Of a stretch of DNA of 64,000 nucleotides, positions 16,763 through 25,231 are shown piece by piece. A program made the position numbers and the translations under genes. The DNA comes from Paenibacillus sp. 1781tsa1. GTDB lineage: Bacteria > Bacillota > Bacilli > Paenibacillales > Paenibacillaceae. The notes beneath the pieces were generated by a model. It was not told the DNA's origin and ran no database searches. It saw only the letters and a list, made by a program, of their open reading frames with translations. How positions within the stretch are numbered: position 1 is the first letter of the stretch; each line of letters starts with the position of its first letter. The stretch lies in NCBI RefSeq assembly GCF_024159265.1, contig NZ_JAMYWY010000001.1, positions 6,014,001-6,078,000 of the forward strand, given 5' to 3'.

Positions 16763-17509
16763 TTAGAATTCAGTAATTTGCTGCAAGAACCGGCGGGTGC
16801 GTTCTTGCGTAGGATGTTCAAAAAAAGCTTGTGGACTTGCTTCTTCCACGATCGATCCATCCGCCATAAAGACGATTTTGTTCGCCACATTACGGGCAAA
16901 CTTCAATTCATGCGTCACGACCAGCATCGTCATGCCTTCCTCAGCCAGTTCCTTCATGACGGAAAGCACCTCTCCGACAAGTTCGGGATCAAGGGCAGAA
17001 GTCGGTTCATCAAACAGCATCACTTCCGGCTCCATTGCGAGTGCACGTGCAATGGCGACCCGCTGCTGTTGTCCACCGGACAATCGGGATGGATATGCAT
17101 CCTGCTTGTCCGACAGGCCCACGCGATCCAGAAGGATCCGGCCGCGTTCGGCCGCTTCGTCACGCTTGATTTTTTTCACCGTCACAAGACCTTCCATCAC
17201 ATTGCCCAGCACCGTCTTGTGCGGATACAGATTGAACTGTTGGAATACCATGCCGGTCTGGCGGCGAATCTCCAAGACCCGGGCACGCTGTACTCGCAGC
17301 GAATCAGCACTGTTGACCACAACACCGTTCACTTCAATCTGTCCTCCAGAAAGTTCTTCCAGTCCATTCAGGCAGCGCAGCAAGGTACTTTTGCCTGAAC
17401 CACTCGGTCCGAGCAATACAACAATATCTTTGGCATCAACATGCAGATCGATGTTCGTGAGCACTTCATTTTGTCCAAAACGTTTGGTAAGTCCAGCTGT
17501 TGTAATCAT
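16763..17509 (-). CDS. polar amino-acid ABC transporter ATP-binding protein (GlnQ type)
   Basis: A 248-residue ATPase. Walker A is GPSGSGKST, the Q-loop lies in GMVFQQFNLYPH, the signature is LSGGQQQR, Walker B is VMLFDEPTSALDPE and the H-loop follows in LVVTHELKFA. The PHKTVLGNV segment is typical of the polar amino-acid uptake family. It is the third gene of a binding protein-permease-ATPase operon and begins 16 bases after the permease. It powers uptake of a polar amino acid or an analogue. Confidence 0.95.
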   Translation of the reverse strand: MITTAGLTKRFGQNEVLTNIDLHVDAKDIVVLLGPSGSGKSTLLRCLNGLEELSGGQIEVNGVVVNSADSLRVQRARVLEIRRQTGMVFQQFNLYPHKTVLGNVMEGLVTVKKIKRDEAAERGRILLDRVGLSDKQDAYPSRLSGGQQQRVAIARALAMEPEVMLFDEPTSALDPELVGEVLSVMKELAEEGMTMLVVTHELKFARNVANKIVFMADGSIVEEASPQAFFEHPTQERTRRFLQQITEF

Positions 17510-17525
17510 CGGTTCTCTCCTCCCA

Positions 17526-18170
17526 TCAGTAAGCGCGGGCTAACCGGCGCTCCACTTGTTCCAGAATGGCCGAGAAGCCGATACTCATAATCCAGTAGAT
17601 CACACCAATAGCCAGGTAAAACGGCATATTCACCGCATATTGTGATACCAGCAATTGTGCTGAACGCAACAACTCGGTAACACCGATTGCCGCCACAAGT
17701 GATGTTTCCTTCAACATACCAATGAAGGTGTTACCCATCGGCGGGATGGCAATACGTACGGCCTGCGGGAAGATAATGCGTCTCATCGCTTGAGCCGGGG
17801 TCATTCCAGTTGCATATGCGGCTTCCATCTGCCCTTTTGGTACAGCCTGAATCGCTCCACGGAACGTCTCTGACAGAAACGCACCTGCATTCAGACTAAG
17901 TCCCAGACAGGCAGCCGTAAGTGATCCCAAGGTCACTCCATAATCGACCAATCCGTAATAAATGACGAATAATTGCACCAGCAGCGGAGTTCCCCGCATG
18001 ATGGATACATAAAACCTTGCAATCAACCTAAGCCACATTGGCCCCTTTAGACGAGCAATAGCAACAAGTAATCCGATGATGAATGCAAAAAACATCGAGA
18101 TCACAGTTACGTATAACGTATAGTAAGCCCCCTTCAAAAAGAAGGGGATATTCTCAAATACCAGTTCCAT
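17526..18170 (-). CDS. polar amino-acid ABC transporter permease (HisMQ type)
   Basis: A 214-residue permease with about five helices and the family sequence RGTPLLVQLFVIYYGL plus the EAA-like loop EAAYATGMTPAQAMRRIIFP. The length is normal for the family. It lies between the binding protein and ATPase genes of the same operon. The ribosome site is AAGGGGAG. Confidence 0.95.
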   Translation of the reverse strand: MELVFENIPFFLKGAYYTLYVTVISMFFAFIIGLLVAIARLKGPMWLRLIARFYVSIMRGTPLLVQLFVIYYGLVDYGVTLGSLTAACLGLSLNAGAFLSETFRGAIQAVPKGQMEAAYATGMTPAQAMRRIIFPQAVRIAIPPMGNTFIGMLKETSLVAAIGVTELLRSAQLLVSQYAVNMPFYLAIGVIYWIMSIGFSAILEQVERRLARAY

Positions 18171-18202
18171 GGGTTAAATCTCCCCTTCGCCTTGCCAGTT
18201 CA

Positions 18203-19054
18203 TTATTGCGCAGGCTCTTCACCAAACCATTTTTTGAAGATGGTGTTGTACGTGCCATCATCTTTCATGCCTTTGAGCGCATCATTCAGTGCTGCTACGA
18301 GTTCCGGATTGTCTTTGCGAACAGCAATACCTGCTTGGTCACTCTTAATCGGTTCACCTACGGCTTTGATACTTAATCCATTGGCATCCACAATTGGTTT
18401 CAGTGCATACATGTTGTTAATTGTGGCATCAATTCGTCCAGCATTCAGGTCTTTAAGTGAAGAGATGACATCGTCATACGTCTTAATGGTGAAGTCTCCC
18501 ACTTTCGGCAATACTTCATTACGCAGATACGTCTCATCATTTGTACCCAGACCTACACCAATCGTTTTTCCTTTAAAATCTTCCAGCTTGGTAATATCGT
18601 TATTGTCACTTTTCACAATGATTTTGACTTGGTTCGTAATATACGGATCACTGAAATCGAGAACTTTCTTACGATCATCGGTAATGGTCATCTGGCTGAT
18701 AATGGCATCCAGCTTCTTCGCCTGCAGACTTGGTGTCAGACCGGAGAACTCCTGGGATACGAATTCAACCTTAACCCCAAGACGCTTCGCAACCTCACGT
18801 GCGATATCGGCATCGTAGCCGTCCATTTCTTTCTTATCGTTCAGGAAGTTGTATGGTGCGTATGTGCCCATCATGCCCACTTTGATCACGCCAGCAGACT
18901 TGATCTGCTCCAGTTCATTGCTTGCCTGTGCACCATTCGTGCTTCCATTGTCTGTCGCCTTACTTCCACATGCACTAAGTACCAGCACGGTCATCAGCAG
19001 AATAGCTGTCAAAGACCAGCCTTTACGAGTTTTCGATCCATATGTTTTGTTCAT
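18203..19054 (-). CDS. amino-acid-binding lipoprotein of ABC importer
   Basis: A 283-residue family-3 solute-binding protein: signal peptide with lipobox LVLSAC (Cys29), then GVIKVGMMGTYAPYNF, MDGYDADIAREVAKRLG and the C-terminal TYNTIFKKWFGEEP. It captures a polar amino acid for the permease and ATPase downstream. The sequence resembles cystine- and glutamine-type receptors, but the ligand cannot be decided. The ribosome site GAGAGGAA precedes the ATG. Confidence 0.93.
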   Translation of the reverse strand: MNKTYGSKTRKGWSLTAILLMTVLVLSACGSKATDNGSTNGAQASNELEQIKSAGVIKVGMMGTYAPYNFLNDKKEMDGYDADIAREVAKRLGVKVEFVSQEFSGLTPSLQAKKLDAIISQMTITDDRKKVLDFSDPYITNQVKIIVKSDNNDITKLEDFKGKTIGVGLGTNDETYLRNEVLPKVGDFTIKTYDDVISSLKDLNAGRIDATINNMYALKPIVDANGLSIKAVGEPIKSDQAGIAVRKDNPELVAALNDALKGMKDDGTYNTIFKKWFGEEPAQ

Positions 19055-19214
19055 TACGTTAACTTCCTCTCATTCGTGTATTGATCTGGGTGTACATTTG
19101 GTTACTTTATTGTGACTAAACAGCAGTTGTACCCATTATTCCCTGCTATTTGTTTAATCATGTGAATCTCTGGTCTCTCGTTTGAAAAATAAAGCTGCGG
19201 ACTTTGCACATTGC

Positions 19215-19847
19215 TTATGTACCCAATAGTCCGTAAAATTCAAAGCTTGCTGCCTCAGCTGCCAGCGATGAAGCTGTCATGGCGGAGAACTTGCTGTGCA
19301 ACTCATCCGAACCGAACAACCAGCGCGATATCATGCCTTCAATCATGCTTACCAACAGCGCTGCTCGCAGCGGTACATCCATGCCTTGGGGCAACATGCC
19401 GAGTTCGATGGCACGTTCCATATTGTGACGGAACGCAGTCTCGACGGCATTACGTGTCTCCTCGACCAGACGTTGTACGGATTCTTCGGTCACGATGCCT
19501 TTAAGCAACAGTTCCATAAAATAACGATTCTGTGCGGCGAAAGAGAACAAGTCTGTAAACAGCCTCTCCGATGCTTTCACCATATCTTCTACCGATCCGG
19601 CATCCTTGCGGTATCCTTGCCCAATCGCCTCAAGCAATTCCTCCTTGCCCGTTAATATAATTTCCGAAGCAATGGCTTCTTTGCTTTTGAAATGCCAGTA
19701 AAACGTCCCTTGCGCCACACCAGCCTCACGGACAATATCAGAAATTTTCGTCTGATGGTAACCTTGGGTTGCAAACCGCTCCATCGCTATGCGTATTATT
19801 TGGTCCCGCCGTTCTTCACGGGGTTCCAAACCGTTGATTTTGGTCAT
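19215..19847 (-). CDS. TetR/AcrR family transcriptional regulator
   Basis: A 210-residue regulator. The helix-turn-helix is TKISDIVREAGVAQGTFYWHFKSKE (about residues 33-57; HTH recognition part GTFYWHF), followed by a helical ligand domain. The ATG at 19847 has GGGAGGG upstream. It lies just upstream of uppP on the opposite strand and upstream of the amino-acid ABC operon on the same strand; which of these it controls is unknown. A TGACTGACTCA-type direct repeat at about 19868-19880 in front of the gene may be its own operator. Confidence 0.88.
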   Translation of the reverse strand: MTKINGLEPREERRDQIIRIAMERFATQGYHQTKISDIVREAGVAQGTFYWHFKSKEAIASEIILTGKEELLEAIGQGYRKDAGSVEDMVKASERLFTDLFSFAAQNRYFMELLLKGIVTEESVQRLVEETRNAVETAFRHNMERAIELGMLPQGMDVPLRAALLVSMIEGMISRWLFGSDELHSKFSAMTASSLAAEAASFEFYGLLGT

Positions 19848-20061
19848 TCCTGTAACCCTCCCGATTGATGAGTCAGTCAGTTAATGTATATCCTATGGGA
19901 TAACTAGGTTTTTGTCAATATAGTTTTAAACAAATGATTACAAGCATAAGTTGAAGTTGAGTGCATTTGTGATCATAATAGGTGATAGCCTTGTTCAAAT
20001 GAACAGGCATGGTCAAGCAGGACAGCCTGTGCTGTCACCTGCATTTCAAGGAGGAAGAGAA

Positions 20062-20871
20062 TTGGACATTATATCATCCATTATTATGGGCATCATCGAA
20101 GGTTTGACTGAGTTTTTGCCCGTGTCCTCCACTGGACACATGATTCTGACTGCCCACTTGCTGGGTTTATCGGAGGACAACGAGTCAGTCAAAACGTTTG
20201 AGGTGGTTGTTCAACTCGGAGCTGTACTTGCTGTTGTTGTACTGTACTGGAACAAATTCATTGATATGTTCCGCTTCACTGGAGGTAGCAGACCTTACTC
20301 CCGCCGCCTCAATCTGGGACATATCTTCCTGGCGATGGTTCCTGCCGTAGTCATCGGACTTGTATTCCGCGACTGGATCAAAGCACATTTGTTTGGTCCG
20401 GAGACAGTGCTGTACAGCCTCGTTATAGGTGGTATATTGATGATCGTGGCCGAACGCTGGAGCCGTAAGAGTGAACGAATTACTACCCATGATGTCGATG
20501 ATATTTCCTACAAACAGGCATTCGCGGTGGGTATATTTCAGATCTTGGCATTGTGGCCAGGCTTCTCCCGTTCCGGGTCAACGATCTCAGGCGGTCTCTT
20601 TGCAGGGGTAAGCCGTGTAGCCGCTGCGGAGTTCACATTCCTCGTGTCTGTGCCAATTATGATTGGTGCTACGGGATATGACCTGTACAAAAGTATCGAT
20701 CACCTGAACGGCAGTGATTTCCCAATCTTTGCGATTGGATTCATCGCAGCTTTCATCGTCGCCATGCTAGCGATCAAGACGTTCCTGTCCATTTTGAAAA
20801 AATTGAGCCTGACCGTCTTTGCTGTGTATCGCTTCGTTTTGGCAGCCGTGTTCTTTATTATTTTGATGTAA
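20062..20871 (+). CDS. uppP: undecaprenyl-diphosphatase UppP (BacA family)
   Basis: A 269-residue membrane enzyme that dephosphorylates undecaprenyl diphosphate to recycle the lipid carrier of cell-wall synthesis; overexpression gives bacitracin resistance. Both active-site regions are present: GIIEGLTEFLPVSSTGHM near the N-terminus and PGFSRSGSTISGGLFAG in the middle, plus several hydrophobic helices. The frame opens at 19951, but the family N-terminus matches a TTG at 20062 that follows GGAGG with seven-base spacing, so a TTG start is proposed. It stands alone with a strong terminator after it. Confidence 0.92.
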   Translation: MDIISSIIMGIIEGLTEFLPVSSTGHMILTAHLLGLSEDNESVKTFEVVVQLGAVLAVVVLYWNKFIDMFRFTGGSRPYSRRLNLGHIFLAMVPAVVIGLVFRDWIKAHLFGPETVLYSLVIGGILMIVAERWSRKSERITTHDVDDISYKQAFAVGIFQILALWPGFSRSGSTISGGLFAGVSRVAAAEFTFLVSVPIMIGATGYDLYKSIDHLNGSDFPIFAIGFIAAFIVAMLAIKTFLSILKKLSLTVFAVYRFVLAAVFFIILM

Positions 20872-20905
20872 TCATTACAATCAAGTAATTAGACAGGCAA
20901 AATCA

Positions 20906-20949
20906 ATGGCGGCCTCACGTTCCCTTGGGAAGCGAGGCCGCCATTTTTT
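20906..20949 (+). terminator. strong intrinsic terminator after uppP
   Basis: Perfect 11-bp stem ATGGCGGCCTC/GAGGCCGCCAT with further inner pairing, followed by TTTTTTA. Confidence 0.92.
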
Positions 20950-20977
20950 ATGTTCTTTGCTATGCTTATGTAGCTTC

Positions 20978-21009
20978 ATGATTCTTTTGGTTTATGATTC
21001 TTTTGGCTG
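20978..21009. repeat. two tandem 16-bp repeats
   Basis: ATGATTCTTTTGG followed by three variable bases occurs twice in a row. Minor local duplication in a non-coding stretch (20950-21157) that otherwise shows nothing. Confidence 0.6.
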
Positions 21010-21157
21010 CTTAAAGACAGGAATATCTGTAATTAGAAGAAGTTTTGCTCTTCATGACTTCCTTTTTTGTTGTGTTAGATCATTCGTAATGCCGTCTAGA
21101 TTTACTATGTATCATGGAAATTCAGATTCATGTTCACTTCTTCAAAAACAGTCTGGG

Positions 21158-21355
21158 CTAGGACCACTCTTTCACTTGAATGCTCCGGTGTTTCTTCCGA
21201 TATTTTAATCTTTCACGCAGATTATATCTATTCTCCTTTTGTTCCTGCAGCAATTGCTTGACTCCGATCATCAACAATCGGTATCTTCGTTCATCTTTGT
21301 GGCTTAATTGGTGCATTTCCTCAAAAATTTCATTCTTCATACGTATCTTGTTCAC
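21158..21355 (-). CDS. small charged hypothetical protein
   Basis: A 65-residue frame (GTG start) rich in Glu, Lys and Arg, predicted mostly helical, with no transmembrane segment. A shorter form from ATG at 21340 begins MKNEIFEEMHQL. A CTGGAG overlaps the GTG start but lies about 14 bases before the ATG, so neither start has an ideal ribosome site. Composition and length are protein-like, but no family was recognised. It could be spurious. Confidence 0.35.
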   Translation of the reverse strand: MNKIRMKNEIFEEMHQLSHKDERRYRLLMIGVKQLLQEQKENRYNLRERLKYRKKHRSIQVKEWS

Positions 21356-21484
21356 TCCAGATATTCAGTTTGTTCTCACAGTATACTTGGGAGCACTGAA
21401 CAAATTCTAAACAAGCATTGTTTCTCAACTTCAGTTATTCGAATGCACATTTAAATGCACATCATGCGTGCTAGAATGAAGCAG

Positions 21485-21518
21485 AAAAAACCCCTTCCTG
21501 TCGCAGGACAAGAAGAGG
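21485..21518 (-). terminator. intrinsic terminator after the thioredoxin-like gene
   Basis: Imperfect stem between CCCCTTCCTGTC and GACAAGAAGAGG, followed on the minus strand by TTTTTT. It serves the gene ending at 21565. Confidence 0.85.
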
Positions 21519-21564
21519 TCTCCTTAGCTAAGTTAATTAAACAAACTGCTATGCCTTCATACGC

Positions 21565-21891
21565 TTAAACTTTGGATTCAAGCGTCTCCAGATACTCGGA
21601 GATTTGAGCAGGTGTTTTAGCCCATTTGCTGTGCAGATGTGCGATTTTCTTGCCGTTCTGGAAGACGAGCAGGCTTGGAATACCGCGTACACCATTCTCT
21701 TCAGCAAACGGCTGGAACTTTTCTGCATCCAGGGCATAGAAGGTTTTGTCCGTATGTTGGTCGATAACATCCCCGATAAAACGATCCAGGTTTTTGCAGT
21801 CCGGACACCATGTTGTATCAAATTTAATGACGGTAAAACCATCAGAGTTGATTGTATCCAGATATTGCTGTTCACTTTGAATTCTTTCCAT
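21565..21891 (-). CDS. thioredoxin-like protein (YtpP type)
   Basis: A 108-residue thioredoxin-fold protein. The redox motif is WCPDC (about residues 28-32) in FDTTWCPDCKNLDRF, and the conserved cis-proline lies in GVRGIPSLLVF. CPDC differs from the CGPC of general thioredoxin and is seen in YtpP-like proteins. It would reduce disulfides in the cytoplasm. The start at 21891 has GGGAG nine bases upstream; the frame runs on upstream to 22110 but that part overlaps the next gene and has no support. Confidence 0.88.
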   Translation of the reverse strand: MERIQSEQQYLDTINSDGFTVIKFDTTWCPDCKNLDRFIGDVIDQHTDKTFYALDAEKFQPFAEENGVRGIPSLLVFQNGKKIAHLHSKWAKTPAQISEYLETLESKV

Positions 21892-21976
21892 ATGTCTTCT
21901 CTCCCTTATATGTTCCTTTAATGGTTGATCTTCATTGTACCTTGTATAGTTACAATTGAAAATAGGCTTAATGGCG

Positions 21977-22885
21977 TTACCGATGCTGTTTGTACAGATT
22001 AGCGGGACTAAGTTCTCGTATTTCCTGAATTTCTGCAGTGGTGAGTGCAGGCGAATTCGAAGCGGCAATATTGTGCAGCAACTGGTCTTTCGAACTGGCA
22101 CCAGGGACAACTGCTGCTACCGCAGGATGGGATAACGCATAACGAATAGCCGTCTGAGCCATGCTGCGTTGGTCCGTAACAAGACGACTTAACCCTTGCC
22201 GAATGGTATATAGTTGCTCTGGCGTATAGTCCAGATAACCTTTTTCTGCCTTGGCAGATCCGGAATCAGCGAGCACACCGCTGGCTACGGGCCCACGGGC
22301 AATTACACTGATTCCCTTTTGTTCCAATAAAGGCAGCACTTCTTCTTCCGCTCTGCGGTCAGCAACACTGTACTGGTTCATCACACTGACGATGGATGCC
22401 CTCTTTACATACTCCCGAATCACATTAGGACGAATGGAGGAAATTCCGTAATATCGGATAAGTCCTTCCTTCTTCAGTTCCTCAAACGCTTCGATCGTCT
22501 CTTCGATGGGGTCGTCCAAGGTCCCGCCATGAAGCTGATACAGATCAATGTAATCGGTCTGCAACCGCTTCAAACTTTCATGTACAGCCTGCTTAATGTA
22601 GGCTTTAGACGGGTCCCATGACCAGCCCTCTTTGCCGGGCATACGACGATTACCTACTTTGGTCGCCACAATGACTTGGTCTCGCCGCCCCTTAATAGCT
22701 TGTCCCACAATTTCTTCATTACGCCCTGCGTCGTACAGATCGGCTGTATCCAACAGATTGACCCCATGATCCAGAGCCTCATGAATCAGGCCCATAGCGG
22801 GTTCCATTTCGGTTCCAAGTGACATACATCCCAGCCCAATCTCAGACACCATCAGTTCGGATGTACCCAGACGATTTTTCTTCAT
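21977..22885 (-). CDS. aldo/keto reductase
   Basis: A 302-residue NAD(P)H-dependent reductase with a TIM-barrel fold. Visible are the catalytic Asp/Tyr segment LLDTADLYDAG, the Lys in VIVATKVGN, the DYIDLYQLHG strand and the C-terminal cofactor segment VVPGASSKDQL. It reduces aldehydes or ketones; the physiological substrate is unknown. The start at 22885 follows GGAGGGAG by eight bases; the longer frame to 22987 is unlikely. Confidence 0.9.
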   Translation of the reverse strand: MKKNRLGTSELMVSEIGLGCMSLGTEMEPAMGLIHEALDHGVNLLDTADLYDAGRNEEIVGQAIKGRRDQVIVATKVGNRRMPGKEGWSWDPSKAYIKQAVHESLKRLQTDYIDLYQLHGGTLDDPIEETIEAFEELKKEGLIRYYGISSIRPNVIREYVKRASIVSVMNQYSVADRRAEEEVLPLLEQKGISVIARGPVASGVLADSGSAKAEKGYLDYTPEQLYTIRQGLSRLVTDQRSMAQTAIRYALSHPAVAAVVPGASSKDQLLHNIAASNSPALTTAEIQEIRELSPANLYKQHR

Positions 22886-22987
22886 ATGTGCATCTCCCTC
22901 CATACGTTCTGCAAGTATCCATTGTATCATTCTTGCTGGCAAAAATCGCATTACACATGAAAGCAAGGGTTTGCTTTCGGATTGCAC

Positions 22988-23019
22988 AAAAAAACCTGGA
23001 ACGACTTCATCTCCAGGTT
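22988..23019 (-). terminator. intrinsic terminator after the 56-residue gene
   Basis: Stem AACCTGGA/TCCAGGTT with a ten-base loop and a T-run on the minus strand, downstream of the gene ending at 23071. Confidence 0.85.
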
Positions 23020-23070
23020 TCTCATGATCATCATTTTAATTCAATCGATCGATACACGAACGATCGAAAT

Positions 23071-23241
23071 CTATTTCACTTCCACACGTGGTCTGGCTTT
23101 ACTTGATCCATTGGACGAATTGGAGCTTTTCATCATACCCGAGACCGTGCTAAACAGCTTATCTCTTGCTTGTTTGTTCCTCATCAGATAAGTTACACCT
23201 GCGCCGATAGCCGTCATGAGTATTCCTCTTCTTTTAGACAT
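23071..23241 (-). CDS. small membrane-anchored hypothetical protein
   Basis: A 56-residue protein: basic start MSKRRG, one hydrophobic helix (ILMTAIGAGVTYLM), then a polar Ser/Asn-rich tail. GGAGGAG lies six bases before the ATG at 23241, and a terminator follows the gene, so it is very likely expressed. It resembles the small YtxH/DUF3918-like proteins common in Bacillales, but this is an impression only. Function unknown. Confidence 0.75.
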   Translation of the reverse strand: MSKRRGILMTAIGAGVTYLMRNKQARDKLFSTVSGMMKSSNSSNGSSKARPRVEVK

Positions 23242-23340
23242 GTGCTTCTCCTCCTTCAGGATAAATGTACATCGTGTCTTGTTTGACAATTACCCTTTGG
23301 GAGCAAAACGAAACGAAGTGCAGGCTTGTTCGAACAAAAA

Positions 23341-23376
23341 AAGATGACCTCCGAATTAAAATTCAGCGGTCATCTT
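23341..23376 (-). terminator. intrinsic terminator after gpmA
   Basis: Long stem AAGATGACC/GGTCATCTT with further inner pairing and a T7 run on the minus strand. Confidence 0.9.
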
Positions 23377-23462
23377 TCACTCGTACTCGTCCAGTTGAAA
23401 CATCAACCGAACGAGATAAATCAAACAAGCTTTCGTACAATCAAGCATATATCCATGTCTCA

Positions 23463-24206
23463 TTAATCGGACGGCGTTGCCACATGGGTCATTTCTTCAT
23501 GTTTGTAGGTAGAACCATCGGCGGTCAGATAAAAGTGTCCGATGGGATGCAGATCTTCATCCAATTCGTAGACAAGCGGAATGCCTGTCGGGATATTGAG
23601 CGCCATCACGTCTGCTTCGGACAATTGGTCCAGATGCATGACGAGTGAACGGAGCGTGTTACCATGCGCAGAGATCAGCACTCTTTTGCCAGCAGACACC
23701 ATCGGTTTAATCTCCGCATTCCAGTACTCCAGTACACGTTTCGATGTATCCATCAGGTTCTCCGTAAACGGGATAGTACATCCGAGCCGCTTGTACTTGT
23801 CCAGATCCTGCACATATCGGTCATCGGTTTCGTCCAATGCCGGGGGAGATACGTTAACGGAGCGTCTCCATTCCTTTACTTGGTCTTCCCCATACTTCAG
23901 AGCAGTCTGCTGTTTATTCAGTCCTTGCAGCGCACCATAATGGCGTTCATTCAGCTTCCAAGTCTTCGTAATGGGAATCCACATGAGGTCCATCTCATCC
24001 AGCGCAATATCGAGTGTTCGAATGGAACGTTTCAGCACAGATGCATAGGCACAATCAAAATCAAACCCCTGTTCCTTCATGATCTTCCCTGCTTTACGAG
24101 CTTCTCCATAACCATCCGTGGTCAGATCGACATCTGTCCAACCGGTAAAACGATTCTCTACATTCCACATGCTCTGTCCATGGCGAATCAAAACAACTCT
24201 GTACAT
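23463..24206 (-). CDS. gpmA: 2,3-bisphosphoglycerate-dependent phosphoglycerate mutase
   Basis: A 247-residue histidine-phosphatase-fold enzyme that interconverts 3- and 2-phosphoglycerate in glycolysis. The phosphohistidine is His9 in LIRHGQSMWN; NRFTGWTDVDL and ERHYGALQGLNK are signature segments, and the second catalytic His lies in SAHGNTLRSL. The length is normal. The start at 24206 has GGAGGG nine bases upstream. It stands alone with its own terminator. Many Bacillales also carry a cofactor-independent GpmI; that gene is not in this window. Confidence 0.95.
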   Translation of the reverse strand: MYRVVLIRHGQSMWNVENRFTGWTDVDLTTDGYGEARKAGKIMKEQGFDFDCAYASVLKRSIRTLDIALDEMDLMWIPITKTWKLNERHYGALQGLNKQQTALKYGEDQVKEWRRSVNVSPPALDETDDRYVQDLDKYKRLGCTIPFTENLMDTSKRVLEYWNAEIKPMVSAGKRVLISAHGNTLRSLVMHLDQLSEADVMALNIPTGIPLVYELDEDLHPIGHFYLTADGSTYKHEEMTHVATPSD

Positions 24207-24279
24207 AGACTTGAACCCTCCTTCCATGGAAACATTACCCGCAAGTCAAACTAATTAGCACAGTGAAACGTTCATCACA

Positions 24280-24852
24280 TTAATAATATGGTGCCATCAT
24301 CAGGTATACTACAACACCTGTAGAACTTACATACAGCCAGATTGGCATAGTCCAACGTGCAATTTTGCGGTGTTTCTTTAATTGATTCGTCCAACCCCAC
24401 ACAAGTGTGAACAACGCCAATGGAACAATGAGGGCTGCCAGTATACTATGGGTAATCAGAATGAAGAAATAGATGGAACGAATGATGCCTTCGCCGCCGT
24501 ATTTGGACGTCTCTGGTGAGAGGTAATGAAACGTCAGATAGGTCACGAGGAATAACAGTGTTGTTGAAAATGCAGCAAGAATAAATCGTTTGTGCAGCTT
24601 CACATTCCGCTTGATAATAGCAATAAGCGCTGCAAGCAGGAAGATGAAGGTAAAGCTGTTAAACACGGCATTAAACCGTGGCAACACCGTAATATCAAAG
24701 GTTACATCACCTTTGTAACCAATGGACGGTGCGAAGAACAATAATAAAATAATGACATTAGCAAGAATGGAAATCGTAATAATGATGCCTGCGAAATTTT
24801 TATTGCTCGTCGGGGATGGAATGTTCGGTTCCCCTTTGTTATTTTTGCCCAA
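24280..24852 (-). CDS. DUF420 membrane protein (YozB/CtaM-like)
   Basis: A 190-residue protein with about five hydrophobic helices and conserved histidines (KLHKRFILAAF, LTFHYLSPE, ILITHSILA), matching the DUF420 family. In staphylococci the family member CtaM is needed for heme-copper oxidase maturation. Translation probably starts at TTG 24852, eight bases after GAGGAGG; no suitable ATG exists. It stands alone between gpmA and the antiporter. Confidence 0.85.
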   Translation of the reverse strand: MGKNNKGEPNIPSPTSNKNFAGIIITISILANVIILLLFFAPSIGYKGDVTFDITVLPRFNAVFNSFTFIFLLAALIAIIKRNVKLHKRFILAAFSTTLLFLVTYLTFHYLSPETSKYGGEGIIRSIYFFILITHSILAALIVPLALFTLVWGWTNQLKKHRKIARWTMPIWLYVSSTGVVVYLMMAPYY

Positions 24853-25010
24853 TGCAAAATCCTCCTCATATCCTAACTTCTATGTTCTATATCATTATAT
24901 CTCGGCAATTCCGGGCTGTTAAGTGACAACACTCTGAACAAAAACCTTAGCACTCCCCTATAAAATGCCCCTTTGCGGCCATTTTCAATCAAATCCAATC
25001 TGGTTCCCAT

Positions 25011-25038
25011 TTACCGAATCCTTCATTTGTGGTATAAT
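25011..25038 (+). promoter_or_regulatory. sigma-A-type promoter for the antiporter gene
   Basis: -10 TATAAT at 25033-25038 with a -35 TTACCG at 25011-25016 (16-bp spacer). The transcript would carry a leader of about 190 bases containing two terminator-like hairpins. Confidence 0.6.
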
Positions 25039-25070
25039 TAACGCAATTAATCACATACGCGTTCAAAATG

Positions 25071-25108
25071 GAGGAGCCTGTCACCAAGGGCCCCTCTTTG
25101 TTTTTTTT
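25071..25108 (+). terminator. leader terminator 1 upstream of antiporter
   Basis: Stem GAGGAGCC/GGCCCCTC (one mismatch) followed by TTTGTTTTTTTT. It lies between the promoter and the coding sequence, so it would act as an attenuator or define a short RNA. Confidence 0.7.
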
Positions 25109-25109
25109 C

Positions 25110-25150
25110 AAGCATGGATGGCACTTTTCGGAGTGGTTCCATGCTTTTTT
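25110..25150 (+). terminator. leader terminator 2 upstream of antiporter
   Basis: Stem AAGCATGG/CCATGCTT with a long loop, followed by a T6 run. It directly follows leader terminator 1. The paired elements suggest conditional readthrough. Confidence 0.7.
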
Positions 25151-25231
25151 ATTGTTTCAACCCAGAGTTGGGCATGTTTCACCCTTGGACAGGTTAACCT
25201 ATTGACGCTACTGCTGGAGAGGAGTACATCT

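Noticed and set aside
19868..19880. FadR-type operator in front of the TetR gene
   Set aside because: The TGACTGA repeats are not palindromic enough to claim a specific regulator; mentioned only as a possible own site.
25011..25231. Known riboswitch (ydaO, yybP-ykoY or similar) in the antiporter leader
   Set aside because: None of the conserved core sequences I know for those classes could be seen; only the hairpins are supported.
24965..25231. N-terminal extension of the antiporter
   Set aside because: This part covers the promoter and two terminator hairpins; the family N-terminus and a good ribosome site match ATG 25232.
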